From positions 310,001 through 374,000 of the forward strand of contig NZ_BDBK01000017.1 in the NCBI RefSeq assembly GCF_001612945.1: DNA of 64,000 nucleotides, written 5' to 3'. Each line of letters opens with the position of its first letter. The stretch's first letter is position 1. The DNA is from Nocardia inohanensis NBRC 100128. GTDB lineage: Bacteria; Actinomycetota; Actinomycetes; Mycobacteriales; Mycobacteriaceae. Both the position numbers and the translations under genes were made by a program. Below the pieces are notes generated by a model. That model made no database searches. It saw nothing but the letters and a program-made list of their open reading frames with translations, and was not told the DNA's origin. Positions 8,482-18,017 of this stretch are shown here, one piece after another.

Positions 8482-9660
8482 ATGAACGACATCTATGTGG
8501 CCGGCGTCGGCATGACGGCCTTCGGAAAGCAAGCCGATCGCACCGTGCGGAACATGACCGAGGAAGCGGTCGCCGCCGCGCTCGCCGATGCCGGCGCACA
8601 GCCCGACGCGATCGATTACGCCTACTTCTCCACCGCCGTGGCATCCAAGATCACCGGGCAGGCGTCGGTTCCCGGTCAGGCCGCGCTGCGGCACACCGGC
8701 CTGCTCGGCGCACCCATCGTCAATGTCGAGAACGCCTGCGCCTCCGGCTCGACCGCGTTCGGGCTGGCCCGCATGACCCTGGCCTCCGGCGCCGCGGATG
8801 TCGTCATAGTGGTCGGTGCGGAGAAGCTCTCACACCCGGACCGGGCCGTCACCTTCTCCGCGTTCTCCAGCGGCTACGACCTGGAGGAGCCGCCCACCGC
8901 GGCCTTGCAGGGCGCGGGCAAGGGCACGGTGTTCATGGACATCTACGCCGGCATCGCCCGCGATTACATGGCGCGCAGCGGAGCCACCGAACGCGACTTC
9001 GCGGAGATCTCGGTGAAGGCGCACCGGCACGGGGCGCTCAATCCCAAAGCGCAGTACGGTGATCCGCTCACCGTGGAGGAGGTGCTCGCCAGCCGCGAGA
9101 TCGCCCCGCCGCTGCGGCTGATGATGTGCTCGCCGATCGGTGACGGTGCGGCGGCGCTGGTGCTGGCCACCGAGCGCGGGCTGGAGCGGCTCGACGCGGA
9201 CCCGGTGCGGATTCTCTCCGCCACCTTGGTCTCCGGCCGCGACCGCGCGCCCGGTGAGCCGTCGGCTCCGGAGCGTGCCGCCCGCATCGCCTACAAGCAG
9301 GCGGGAATCACGCCCGATCAGATCGACGTGGTCGAGTTGCACGACGCCGCCGCCCCGGCCGAGCTGATCGTCTCCGAGGAACTCGGTCTGTGCGAACCGG
9401 GTCAGGGCCCGGCGCTGCTGCGTTCGGGTGCAACGGCATTGGGCGGTCGGGTGCCGATCAACCCCAGCGGCGGGCTGTTGTCGAAGGGGCATCCGATCGG
9501 TGCGACCGGTTGCGCACAGCTGGTCGAACTCACCGATCAGCTGCGGGGCCGCTGCGGCGAGCGGCAGGTCGACGGCGCGCGAATCGCGGTGGCGGAGAAC
9601 GGCGGCGGCGCGCTGGACAACGATGTCGCGGCGGCCACCGTGACGATCCTGGCGCGGTGA
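8482..9660 (+). CDS. SCPx-type thiolase / lipid-transfer protein
   Basis: A 392-residue thiolase-fold protein, second of two in the cluster. C86 in NACASGS is the expected acylated cysteine, and VVELHDAAAPAE and KGHPIGATG supply the histidines. The C-terminus reads VAENGGGALDND, again without the usual second catalytic cysteine block, so it belongs with the SCPx/Ltp branch. ATG 8482 is preferred because it aligns the MNDIYVAGVGMT opening with its paralogue; an upstream GTG (8458) lies right after the palindromic operator. There is no good ribosome site. The next gene overlaps its stop by four bases (GTGA). Confidence 0.85.
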   Translation: MNDIYVAGVGMTAFGKQADRTVRNMTEEAVAAALADAGAQPDAIDYAYFSTAVASKITGQASVPGQAALRHTGLLGAPIVNVENACASGSTAFGLARMTLASGAADVVIVVGAEKLSHPDRAVTFSAFSSGYDLEEPPTAALQGAGKGTVFMDIYAGIARDYMARSGATERDFAEISVKAHRHGALNPKAQYGDPLTVEEVLASREIAPPLRLMMCSPIGDGAAALVLATERGLERLDADPVRILSATLVSGRDRAPGEPSAPERAARIAYKQAGITPDQIDVVELHDAAAPAELIVSEELGLCEPGQGPALLRSGATALGGRVPINPSGGLLSKGHPIGATGCAQLVELTDQLRGRCGERQVDGARIAVAENGGGALDNDVAAATVTILAR

Positions 9661-10796
9661 GCGAGCCGATGGGTCCGCTGTCCGGCATCCGGATAGTGGA
9701 GATCGGCGGCATCGGGCCCGGCCCCTTCGCCGCGATGATGCTCGCCGATATGGGGGCCGACCTGATCCGGCTGGACCGGGCCGGGGCGGGCGTCGGCGTC
9801 GGTACGTGGAATCTCACCAATCGCGGACGCCCTTCCGTCGGTGTGGATCTCAAGCATCCGGGCGGCCGGGACCTGGCGCTGCGTTTGTGCGCCGGCGCGG
9901 ACGGTTTGATCGAGGGGTACCGTCCCGGCGTGATGGAACGGCTCGGGCTGGGACCCGACGAGGTCCTCGCGTGCAACCCGAAACTGGTGTACGGCCGGAT
10001 GACCGGCTACGGCCAGCAGGGCCCGCTGGCCGAGGTGGCCGGTCACGACGTCAACTACATCTCGGTCTCCGGTGTGCTGAGCGCCTTCGCCAGGGAAGGG
10101 GAGCGACCGCAGTATCCGCTCAATCTCGTCGGCGACTACGGCGGCGGTGCCATGATGCTGGCCTTCGGCATGGTGTGCGGATTGCTCGAGGCCCGCACCT
10201 CCGGCCGGGGCCAGGTGGTCGACGCCGCCATGGTCGACGGATCGGCCTTGCTGTCCACGCTGTTCCACGGCATGCGCCAAGCCGGGCTGTGGCAGGAACG
10301 CCCCGGCACCAACGATCTCGACACCGGCTCGCACTTCTACAACGTGTACGAGACCGCCGACGGCGGGCATATCGCGGTGGGCGCCCTGGAGCCGCAGTTC
10401 TACGCCGAGCTGCTGCGGGCCCTCGAGCTCGATCCCGCCGAGTATCCGCAGTACGACCGCGCCCGCTGGCCGGAGCTGAAAGAGCGCTTCGCGCAACTGT
10501 TCCGGACCCGCACCCGAGTCGAATGGAGCACGCTGCTGGAGCATCTGGACGCCTGCGCCACCCCCGTCTACACCATGACCGAGGCGATCACGCACCCGCA
10601 CAACAAGTCTCGCGAAATATTCGTCGAGGTCGACGGTGTGGTGCAACCCGCGCCCGCACCGCGATTCAGCCGCACCCCACCCCGCATCGGCCGTCCGCCC
10701 GCGGAACCCGGCGCGGACACCGACACCGCCTTGGCCGCATGGGGATTCGACCGTGCGGAGATCTCCGCGATGCGCGCGACGGGGGCGGTGTACTGA
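9657..10796 (+). CDS. mcr: Alpha-methylacyl-CoA racemase (CaiB/BaiF family)
   Basis: A 379-residue class III CoA-transferase-fold protein that should interconvert (2R)- and (2S)-2-methylacyl-CoA, needed before stereospecific beta-oxidation of methyl-branched or sterol side chains. H130 (AGHDVNY), D160 (LVGDYGGG) and E245 (GALEPQFYA) match the catalytic set known for the M. tuberculosis racemase (H126, D156, E241) with a constant offset of four. The start is GTG 9657, overlapping the thiolase stop; ATG 9669 is an alternative. Its presence with MFE2-like SDR, MaoC and SCPx thiolases strongly suggests branched-chain or sterol-type substrates. Confidence 0.9.
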   Translation: MSEPMGPLSGIRIVEIGGIGPGPFAAMMLADMGADLIRLDRAGAGVGVGTWNLTNRGRPSVGVDLKHPGGRDLALRLCAGADGLIEGYRPGVMERLGLGPDEVLACNPKLVYGRMTGYGQQGPLAEVAGHDVNYISVSGVLSAFAREGERPQYPLNLVGDYGGGAMMLAFGMVCGLLEARTSGRGQVVDAAMVDGSALLSTLFHGMRQAGLWQERPGTNDLDTGSHFYNVYETADGGHIAVGALEPQFYAELLRALELDPAEYPQYDRARWPELKERFAQLFRTRTRVEWSTLLEHLDACATPVYTMTEAITHPHNKSREIFVEVDGVVQPAPAPRFSRTPPRIGRPPAEPGADTDTALAAWGFDRAEISAMRATGAVY

Positions 10797-10803
10797 GGGC
10801 TCG

Positions 10804-10845
10804 CGACCGGAATCGCAGTCACCCGGCGGCGTGCGATTCCGGTCG
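10804..10845. terminator. Bidirectional hairpin between racemase and LuxR genes
   Basis: A perfect 14-base inverted repeat (10804-10817 with 10832-10845) with a 14-base loop sits between the two convergent genes. The left arm starts eight bases after the racemase stop; the loop holds the stop codon of the minus-strand LuxR gene, so the right arm is coding. There is no clear T-run on either side. It probably ends transcription in both directions. Confidence 0.6.
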
Positions 10846-12030
10846 TGCGGTCATTCGCATGAAGCGCGACACAGCCTCGGCCCGGTTGGCGGCCCGCAGC
10901 TTCTTGAGGATCCGGCTGACATGGGTCTTGACCGTCGCCTCCGACACCACCATGTGCTCGGCGATGCGGCGATTGGTCTCGCCGTGCGCCATGAACTCCA
11001 TGATCTCCAGCTCGCGCGGGGTCAGCAGCTCGTGGATCCGCGAGTCCGGGGCGGAGAAGGCCGCGGCGCGAACAGGTTGCGCGCCAGGCGTCCCCGCCTC
11101 CGGGTCGCCGGTCGAGATCTGCAACCCGGCCTCCCGGATATCGGTGAGCGCGACCTCGGTGGCGTGCACCAGCCCCCGCACCCGCTCACCCTGCTCGTGC
11201 AGGCGCTCCAGCAGGATGGTGCGCTCCAGCGCATAGCCGTACCCTTCGGCGAACGCCCACAGCACATCTCGATCGACGACGTCCACTTCGCGCGCCGTCA
11301 TGGCGTGCAGGAATCCGATGACCCGGCCCTCCGGCACGATCGGCGCGGCCACATAGGAATCGACGCTCGATACGCGGGTGAGATCGTGGCGGGTGCGCGG
11401 ATCGTTCATGGCGTCGTGCACCATCACCGGCGTCCGGCGGCGCAGCATATCGATCTCCAGCGTCAGCCCGTCCAATTCCACCGGCCCGATCTCGGCGAAA
11501 TGCCGGCGCACCTTGGCCGCCATCCCCGCATCAGTCGTCGAATGCGCGGCGGCCGGTTGCACCACCCCGTCCTGGACCCGGAACAGGATCGCGGCAGTGA
11601 ACCCGCAGAATTCGCAGAGCGCCCGGGGTGCTTGTTCGAGCATTTTGGCGGTCGAGCCGATGCCTCGCAGGCGTGCGAGTGCACGCTGCACATCCAGCAC
11701 CGCATGGGAACGACGAACCCGGTCCTGCTCGCCTAGTTCGATCCGGACGCGCGCGAGATCTACTGCGAGAGCGGCGAATTCCGCCGCGTCATGGGTGGAG
11801 GCGCTGCCGAGACGCCCCCGCAGCCCGGTGAGGGCGTCGTCGATCAGTTCGGCCAGTGCTTCCGGACGGGGATGCGTGTCGGTGTCGTGCTGTGCGAACC
11901 CGGTCGCCCGGCGCAGCAGCGCCCGCGCTCGTTTCCGGGGATCGGTGAGCAGATCCGGTTCCGGATACCCCGCGATCGGGATTCCTTCGCGCCGCGCCGA
12001 ATCGATGGTGGCCGATCTCGGAACTGTCAT
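10819..12030 (-). CDS. GAF-domain LuxR-family transcriptional regulator
   Basis: A 403-residue regulator. The middle (roughly residues 130-280) has a GAF-like domain, with AALCEFCGF-type and GRVIGFLHAM stretches, likely sensing a small ligand. The C-terminus has a LuxR helix-turn-helix: LTPRELEIMEFMAHG, then NRRIAEHMVVSEATVKTHVSRILKKL. There is no receiver domain, so phosphorylation control is unlikely. ATG 12030 has GAGGGAA about eight bases upstream; the longer frame would run across the palindrome at 12116. It is convergent with the acyl-CoA genes and may regulate them with an acyl-CoA-type ligand, which is inference only. Confidence 0.85.
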   Translation of the reverse strand: MTVPRSATIDSARREGIPIAGYPEPDLLTDPRKRARALLRRATGFAQHDTDTHPRPEALAELIDDALTGLRGRLGSASTHDAAEFAALAVDLARVRIELGEQDRVRRSHAVLDVQRALARLRGIGSTAKMLEQAPRALCEFCGFTAAILFRVQDGVVQPAAAHSTTDAGMAAKVRRHFAEIGPVELDGLTLEIDMLRRRTPVMVHDAMNDPRTRHDLTRVSSVDSYVAAPIVPEGRVIGFLHAMTAREVDVVDRDVLWAFAEGYGYALERTILLERLHEQGERVRGLVHATEVALTDIREAGLQISTGDPEAGTPGAQPVRAAAFSAPDSRIHELLTPRELEIMEFMAHGETNRRIAEHMVVSEATVKTHVSRILKKLRAANRAEAVSRFMRMTARPESHAAG

Positions 12031-12115
12031 CTGCGTTCCCTCGCTGGATGCCGGACCCGGAGGGAGCCGGGAACCACGTCCGAGTACCCGCGCCGACCCA
12101 ACCGAGGAGTCTGAG

Positions 12116-12144
12116 CAACAGACTACAAAATCTGTATTCTGTTG
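12116..12144. promoter_or_regulatory. 29-bp near-perfect palindrome, probable TetR operator
   Basis: The outer arms are CAACAGA (12116-12122) and TCTGTTG (12138-12144); the inner arms are TACA and TGTA. Counting from the centre at 12130, 12 of 14 base pairs match. It lies 45 bases upstream of the TetR start and about 85 bases upstream of the divergent LuxR start. Length and symmetry fit a TetR-dimer pair site, probably autoregulatory and controlling both divergent genes. Confidence 0.65.
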
Positions 12145-12188
12145 CACAAGGTCTGGGGAACGCAGGCCGGGATGCCTACGATGAGCCC

Positions 12189-12830
12189 ATGACAGTAGGC
12201 AGCCGAGCCCGCGGTAAGACCGGCCCGCAAGGTTCCGCGGTGACCGCGGACGTCGGCGAACGTGTCCTCGACGCCGCCCTGGATCTCTTCACCCACTACG
12301 GCATTCGCAAGACGACCGTGGAGGACATCGCCCGCAAGAGCGGCGTCAATCGCGTCACCATCTACCGTCACTTCACCGACCGCAACGGCCTGGTCCGAGC
12401 CGTCCTGACGCGCGAAGTGCTGCGCGGAGCCGCCCGGATCAACGAGGTCATCGAACGACTGCGCGGCGATGACCGCCTGGTGGAAGGCTTCGTCACCGGC
12501 GCCCGCTACACCGCCGAACACCCACTCCTGACCCGTCTGCTCGAATCTGAGCCCGAGGACTTCGCCGTCGCCTGCACGGTTCGCGGCAGCGCCATCCTGG
12601 AAATCCTCACCTCGGTCCTCGCTCAGCAGATACCCGCCGCCTCCGCCGACGCAGCCTCCCACCGCCGGCAGCGCGCCGCAGCGGAGATCATCGCCCGCCT
12701 CTGCATCTCCTTCATGCTCAATCGCGAAAGCGACAGCATGGATTTCGACACTGACGACCACATCCGCGAAACCGTCCGCACCCAAATCCTCCCCATGGTC
12801 CGCGCCCTCACCCCGGACCGCACCGACTAG
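12189..12830 (+). CDS. TetR/AcrR-family transcriptional regulator
   Basis: A 213-residue regulator. The N-terminal helix-turn-helix is clear: ERVLDAALDLFTHYGIRKTT, then VEDIARKSGVNRVTIYRHF, with the ligand-binding C-terminal half poorly conserved as usual. The ATG at 12189 has only a weak ribosome site. The palindrome at 12116-12144 sits directly upstream and is the likely binding site. It is divergent from the LuxR gene and is the last gene before the mobile element, so it may govern the acyl-CoA cluster or its own operon. Effector unknown. Confidence 0.88.
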   Translation: MTVGSRARGKTGPQGSAVTADVGERVLDAALDLFTHYGIRKTTVEDIARKSGVNRVTIYRHFTDRNGLVRAVLTREVLRGAARINEVIERLRGDDRLVEGFVTGARYTAEHPLLTRLLESEPEDFAVACTVRGSAILEILTSVLAQQIPAASADAASHRRQRAAAEIIARLCISFMLNRESDSMDFDTDDHIRETVRTQILPMVRALTPDRTD

Positions 12831-13085
12831 TCCCTAGGCTCGAATCAGCTTCGGCCCCGGGATTTTCATGTGCAGACAGTACGGGACATTGCGCTATCTC
12901 CGCGCTGAGTTCTGGGCCGCCTCGGTCGTCTCCCCGCGCCCGTTCACGGCTTCGGCAACCGTGAAGCGCACCTGCTGCCGCAATTCTGTTGGGCGCGGCC
13001 TTAACTCATCGCCTTGGTTAACAGGGCGTAACCCGGCGAGCGAACGTCGTAGTGGACCTTTGAGACCGCAGTTTGAACGTGCGGC

Positions 13086-16000
13086 CTAGAGTTCCACGCC
13101 GTATTCCTGTGCGGTCCCCGGTGCCGGCGCAAGGATCGGGACAGGATCGGAGGCCGTTGTGGCTGCCGTATTCGCGGTTCGCAGACGCTGTTCGGCCTGC
13201 GCGTGGGCGGGGGCCAGATTCTTGCGGCGGGCGCGTTCGGCGACCGCCCGATCCAGTCGTTCGCCAGCACCCGCACGCCGTTCGCGAGCTTGTTGAACAC
13301 GTGCGTCCTCGGCATGGGCGGCGGCGAGTTCACGGGCATGTACCGGCTCGCTGTCGCGAGCCAGCAGGTATTGCCACTGCGCACGGGGAGCCTTTGCGGA
13401 TTCGGCGGCCGCCACTGCGATGTCGGCACGTTCGCGGGCATTGCGGGCCTCTACCGCGAGCTCGTCATGCCGCGCCTGTGCGTGGGCGAGGGCGGTGGAT
13501 GCGGCTCGGCGGGCCGCGCGCCGATAGCCGGGTGTGGAGTCGAATGCCGCCTGGGCCGCCGTGACCGTTCGGCGGGCATCGGCGAACTGCTGGCCGGCGG
13601 TTCTCGCGTCGGCCAGCGCGGTTTCGGCGCGACGGATCGCGGCGGTCTGCGCGCGCAGGGCGGTGTGATCGGCGATGAGAAGCGCTTCCCGGGTGGCGTC
13701 GGTAGGGGCTGCGAGCACGAGTGGGTCGGGCACGGTGAGCTCGCGGCGCAGGCTCCGGATGCGTGCGTTGAGTGCCCTCGTGCCGAGCATGCGCAACGGG
13801 TCGGCCTGCATTTGTTGCAGCAACCGCAGGTCCTCGAGTGCACCGATTCGGTGGGCCAGGTCCGCGGCGTGATCGGCCACCGCCCGGTCGACGCCGGGAT
13901 GCTCGGGCGGCAACGGGGCGGGATTGCTGGCGGTGACCGGGTCGCCGGTGTCGAGGCGGTGCTGGTCGATCGCGGCGGTGGCGCGGGCGGCGAGCACGGT
14001 GGCCACGTCGCGGGCGCGGGTGATGCGGGGTTCGCTCGCGCGGGCGATTTCGGTGACGAGTGCGCGGGCGTCGAGGCCAGCGGATTCGGTGTGGGCGATC
14101 GTGTCGAGCAGGTGTAGGTAGTCGCGGCCGTCCTCGGCATGGCGGTGCAGCTCGGCTGGCAGCATCTCGCGCAGCAGGTGCCGCGCCCAGTCGCGGCCCA
14201 GCACCTTGACCCGGTGGTCGTAGTCGCGGCGCAACCGGGCGATGCGCGCGTCCAGATCGCGGTCTGGGCCTTCGACCGCGAGCGCGTCGGCGAGCTCGCC
14301 GATCGCGGCGACCCGGTCGGGGTTGGCGGCCAGTTCCTCGACTTCGCCGCGGCCGGTCAGGCGGGTGCGGAGTTCGGCGGCGTAGTCGGCCAGCTCGGCG
14401 TCCACCCCGGGATGGCGGGCCGGAACCGCGGGCAAGTCGACCGGGTCCAAGTCGCGCAACGTCAGGAACCGGCCCTCACCTTTGCGGGCGGGATAGTGCA
14501 GTTCGCGAGCGATATGACGGTCCGCGCGGGCGCGCAGGACCGCGGCCGGATCATCGATGTCGGACAGGGTTTCGGCTGTAGCCCGCCATCGATCGGTCGC
14601 GATCAACCCGACCATGGTGACCGCGTCCGCGCCGTGTTGCTCCCCGCGATCGAGGGTGTCGAGCAGGACCTCGAAATGCTGGGAGGTTCGCACCTGGGCG
14701 GCCAGTGCCGGCGGCAGGGCGCGGTCGAGGATCGCCTCCAGGCGGGCGCGGACCAGGACCTGGCGGGTGTGGTCGTAGACCTCGCGAACCCGCGCCGGGT
14801 CGCTGGCGGCGTCGGTCTCGCGGCGCAGGACTTCGGTGGCGGTGATGTTGTCGTCCTCGCGCGCGAGCTCGCGCCGCCACACCTCGTGGTCGGTGAGTTC
14901 GGTGCCGGGCGGGTGATGCAGATCCACGTCCGGAACGGAGTCGGTCGCGAGGTAGATGCCGTTCCACGCCGACCCGCGCGTGAGCCCGACATACGCCAGG
15001 GCGCGGCCCAGGGCGGCCCCCATGAGCAGGTGTGCGCGGTCCACGGTCATGCCTTGGGCGCGGTGCACGGTGGAGGCGTAGCCGAGTTCGGTGTACTCGC
15101 GCACATAGCGCGGGGAGAGCCGGACGTGCCCGTGATGGGTCAGGCCGGCCACGGTCAGCGACCCGTCGGCATGGACTTTGTGGACGCGCCATTGTTCGCC
15201 GTTGTCCACCGGATCCCCGGCCCGGTAGCCGCCGGTGATGCGCAGCTTCGGGGTGTTGCGGCGGGTGACGATCAGGTCCCCGAGGTAGGCGGTGTGGGCG
15301 TCGGCCAGGACCGCACCGGGCCCGCTGGTAGCGACGCGACCGCGCGCGGCCAGGGCGGCTTGGGCTGCCCCGTTGAGCAGGTGCACATCGTCGAGCGTGG
15401 CGGCCATCATCAGTGACGTGGCTCCGGCGTCGAGGTCGGCGAGATAGCCGGTGAGGATCTGCTCGCGCAACTCGTCGGCCATCCCCGACACCACGCGCCC
15501 CGCATTCTTGTAGTACTGCCACGCCTTCTCGGTGTCCCCGTCGCGCACGTGCAAGGACGCAGTGGCCTCGTGCGGATCGGCGAAGCGCACCACGTCGGTG
15601 AGTTGCGGTGCGCCGGTGTCGTGGGCGATCAATCGCAGGGCGCCACCGGACTCGATCGCCGAAAGCTGAGCCGGGTCACCGATCCACCGCACGACAGCCC
15701 CGTACCGGTCGGCGAGGGTCTGCAGGGCGGCGAGATTGTAGGTGGAAGCCATCCCGGCTTCGTCCACGAGCAGCATCGCCCCGCGCCGGATCCCGGGGTC
15801 GCGGCCTCGGCGCGCGGTGGCCAGCACCGAATCGATGGTGCGGGCCGGGCAGCCGAGTTCTTCGCCCAGAATTCGCGCGGCGGACTTCTGCGGTGCCAGT
15901 GCCATCACCTCCCGGCCGTCGGCGGTCCACGCGGCGGCGACGGCTTTCATGGCGGTGGTTTTGCCGGTGCCGGCGGGCCCGATCGCGACCGCGAGCTTCG

Positions 16001-18017
16001 CGCCCGAGGTGCACAGATGCTTCACGATCGCGCGCTGCCCGGCATTCAAATCCCGCACCCCGCGCGTGATCTGGGCGATCGCGGCATTGACCGCGGCCAC
16101 GGTCAGGAACTCGGTGGTCGGGGTGAGCGCGGCCTCCAAGAGCGCGGTTTCGCGGGCCAGGACCGATTCGCTGCTGTAGCGGAATGTCGTTGCCGCACAG
16201 GTGCTGAAGACGTGTTCGCCGGTGCGGCGCGCCAACTGCGGTGGGACCGGATCCGGATCGATGGACAGTGCGATCGAGAGCCGATCGCGTACCTCGGCGA
16301 CGGTGGCTTCCAGGGCGGCCCGGTGGGCGTCGGTGCTGTCGAAATCGCATTCCACGACGCGGTCTTCGGCGGCGGCGCGGATGTGGGTTTCGGTCCAGGT
16401 CGCCCGCCGCTGCGACACAGTTTCCAGCACGTCGGCGGCCACCCGGAGCGGATCCCACACGTTGCGCCCGACCAGCGCGATGGCCCGGTCGACGTGATCG
16501 AGCAGGTGCTCGTCCTGGCGGGAATCCAGCAGCGCCGCAACCTCGTTCACCACCTCCTCGCGGCTCGTCCCGGACGGGAGAATCGTGCGCTGCAGGACGG
16601 TGCCGATCGCGTCATGGACCTGTGCAGGCGTGGCATCGAGGACGGCCGCGCTGCCGCCCAAGGCGACTCCGGCGGCCACCGCGACCCGGTGCGCGTCATA
16701 GCGGCGCGGGGCTTCGGGGTGCTGGGACAGGTAGCGGATCTCCTGGGCGACATCGCGGGCTCGGCGTCCGTCGTGCAGGAATTCCTCGGTCTGGCACGCC
16801 CAGTCGGTGAGCATTTCTTCCAGGGCTCTGGGGACCGGTTTGCCCTCTCGGGTGGCCAAGGTGGCGGCCTGGATCAGCTTGATCTGCATATTCTTGGGCG
16901 GGTTGTGCCCGTGGGTGGCGCGGTAATCGGCGATGAGCTTTTCGGCCTCGGCCAGGATGGTCGGGCGGCGGGAGAAGAAGGTGATCAGTTCCTCGGGCAT
17001 ATCGGCGATTTCCAGCACCGGAGCCTTGTGCAAGCCGTTGCGATACCGCGGCTCGAACCGGTAGCCCATGGTGCGTTTCAGCTCACCGATCCGGCGCGCG
17101 TTGTACTCACACGACAGCGACACCGTCGCCTGATACAGGGCACGAGCATCCAGCGCGCACCACTTGCCGTCGGCGCCGAGCACCCGCGAGGAGACGACGA
17201 CATGGCTGTGCGGGTTGGGATCTCCCGCCCGCGAATCCCAGTGGTGGTAGATCGCGAAGGTCAGCCCTTCGGCGTCGATGACCCGCTTGCCGCCCGCGCC
17301 GCGCCGGGCCAGCGCGTAGCGCTCCTGCACCGTCTCGAGGGTGGCGTAGAGGGCGCGCAGATGGCATTCCCAATGCTGTTGGCGGCCCGCGTCATCGAGC
17401 AAAGCCCATTGGATCGCTTCGGATTTCGTGCCGGTCGCGACCATGTCGAACCCCACCACCGGCGCGCGGTTGGCGCGCTTCTCATTGGCCAAAGCGGCGT
17501 TGATTTCCTCCGGTGTCGGGGCGCGCCCGAGTTCGGTGAGCAAGTGTTTGCGAGCGGCTCCGATCCGCAGTCCCACCCACTCTTCCCGATCCGGCGGCCG
17601 TTTGTTCGCGGTCAGGAAAGCGACCTTGTCGGCGTGATAAATCTGCGCGATTGGGGAGTTCTCGGTACCGATCGCATGATGTCCGCTGCCCAGCCGAGCC
17701 TCGGCCAGTGCCTGCTCGATGGTCTTGCCCTCTTCGATCGCGGTGATGATGATCTGGTCGGCATTCGGGTGGATCCCCTCACCGTAGAGGGCGCGCATTT
17801 GTGCTTCGGTGACCTCACCGGAGACTCCGAGGATCGCCGCGCCACGGCCGAACCACTGGCCAGCCGGAGTGCCGTGCGCGGCGTAGTAATCGGTGAGTCC
17901 CTGCCCTTTCGCGCGTTGACGATCCGCGGTGGCTACCGAGCGGAGCAGGTACTCGAAGCCATCGCCGGCGTGTAGCGCCTTGATGGTCAACACAAGATCA
18001 AGTGTGCGCGCAAACAT
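13086..18017 (-). CDS. MobF-family (TrwC/TraI-like) conjugative relaxase-helicase
   Basis: A 1643-residue protein that nicks DNA at an origin of transfer and unwinds it. The relaxase domain has tandem tyrosines Y44/Y45 (DYYAAHGTPAGQW) and the metal-binding histidines H259, H270 and H272 (HHWDSRAGDPNPHSH). The helicase domain has Walker A at 680-687 (GPAGTGKT), Walker B at 751-755 (VDEAG) and the late STVHRAQGMT motif. The last 500 residues are alanine-rich and predicted helical, without recognisable domains. ATG 18017 is listed; GTG 17993 would give the more usual VLTIKAL opening. It appears intact. It is the strongest evidence that 13-25 kb is a mobile element. Confidence 0.92.
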   Translation of the reverse strand: MFARTLDLVLTIKALHAGDGFEYLLRSVATADRQRAKGQGLTDYYAAHGTPAGQWFGRGAAILGVSGEVTEAQMRALYGEGIHPNADQIIITAIEEGKTIEQALAEARLGSGHHAIGTENSPIAQIYHADKVAFLTANKRPPDREEWVGLRIGAARKHLLTELGRAPTPEEINAALANEKRANRAPVVGFDMVATGTKSEAIQWALLDDAGRQQHWECHLRALYATLETVQERYALARRGAGGKRVIDAEGLTFAIYHHWDSRAGDPNPHSHVVVSSRVLGADGKWCALDARALYQATVSLSCEYNARRIGELKRTMGYRFEPRYRNGLHKAPVLEIADMPEELITFFSRRPTILAEAEKLIADYRATHGHNPPKNMQIKLIQAATLATREGKPVPRALEEMLTDWACQTEEFLHDGRRARDVAQEIRYLSQHPEAPRRYDAHRVAVAAGVALGGSAAVLDATPAQVHDAIGTVLQRTILPSGTSREEVVNEVAALLDSRQDEHLLDHVDRAIALVGRNVWDPLRVAADVLETVSQRRATWTETHIRAAAEDRVVECDFDSTDAHRAALEATVAEVRDRLSIALSIDPDPVPPQLARRTGEHVFSTCAATTFRYSSESVLARETALLEAALTPTTEFLTVAAVNAAIAQITRGVRDLNAGQRAIVKHLCTSGAKLAVAIGPAGTGKTTAMKAVAAAWTADGREVMALAPQKSAARILGEELGCPARTIDSVLATARRGRDPGIRRGAMLLVDEAGMASTYNLAALQTLADRYGAVVRWIGDPAQLSAIESGGALRLIAHDTGAPQLTDVVRFADPHEATASLHVRDGDTEKAWQYYKNAGRVVSGMADELREQILTGYLADLDAGATSLMMAATLDDVHLLNGAAQAALAARGRVATSGPGAVLADAHTAYLGDLIVTRRNTPKLRITGGYRAGDPVDNGEQWRVHKVHADGSLTVAGLTHHGHVRLSPRYVREYTELGYASTVHRAQGMTVDRAHLLMGAALGRALAYVGLTRGSAWNGIYLATDSVPDVDLHHPPGTELTDHEVWRRELAREDDNITATEVLRRETDAASDPARVREVYDHTRQVLVRARLEAILDRALPPALAAQVRTSQHFEVLLDTLDRGEQHGADAVTMVGLIATDRWRATAETLSDIDDPAAVLRARADRHIARELHYPARKGEGRFLTLRDLDPVDLPAVPARHPGVDAELADYAAELRTRLTGRGEVEELAANPDRVAAIGELADALAVEGPDRDLDARIARLRRDYDHRVKVLGRDWARHLLREMLPAELHRHAEDGRDYLHLLDTIAHTESAGLDARALVTEIARASEPRITRARDVATVLAARATAAIDQHRLDTGDPVTASNPAPLPPEHPGVDRAVADHAADLAHRIGALEDLRLLQQMQADPLRMLGTRALNARIRSLRRELTVPDPLVLAAPTDATREALLIADHTALRAQTAAIRRAETALADARTAGQQFADARRTVTAAQAAFDSTPGYRRAARRAASTALAHAQARHDELAVEARNARERADIAVAAAESAKAPRAQWQYLLARDSEPVHARELAAAHAEDARVQQARERRAGAGERLDRAVAERARRKNLAPAHAQAEQRLRTANTAATTASDPVPILAPAPGTAQEYGVEL

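Noticed and set aside
12831..13085. Left attachment site of the element
   Set aside because: I compared this gap with the tRNA-His 3' end and the integrase-to-tRNA gap and saw no shared stretch of more than about eight bases.
12868..13089. Plus-strand 73-codon frame between TetR and relaxase
   Set aside because: No ribosome site, arginine- and serine-rich, no motif.
15549..17975. Long plus-strand open frame (808 codons)
   Set aside because: Antisense to the relaxase, whose motifs are unambiguous. High GC keeps such frames open by chance.
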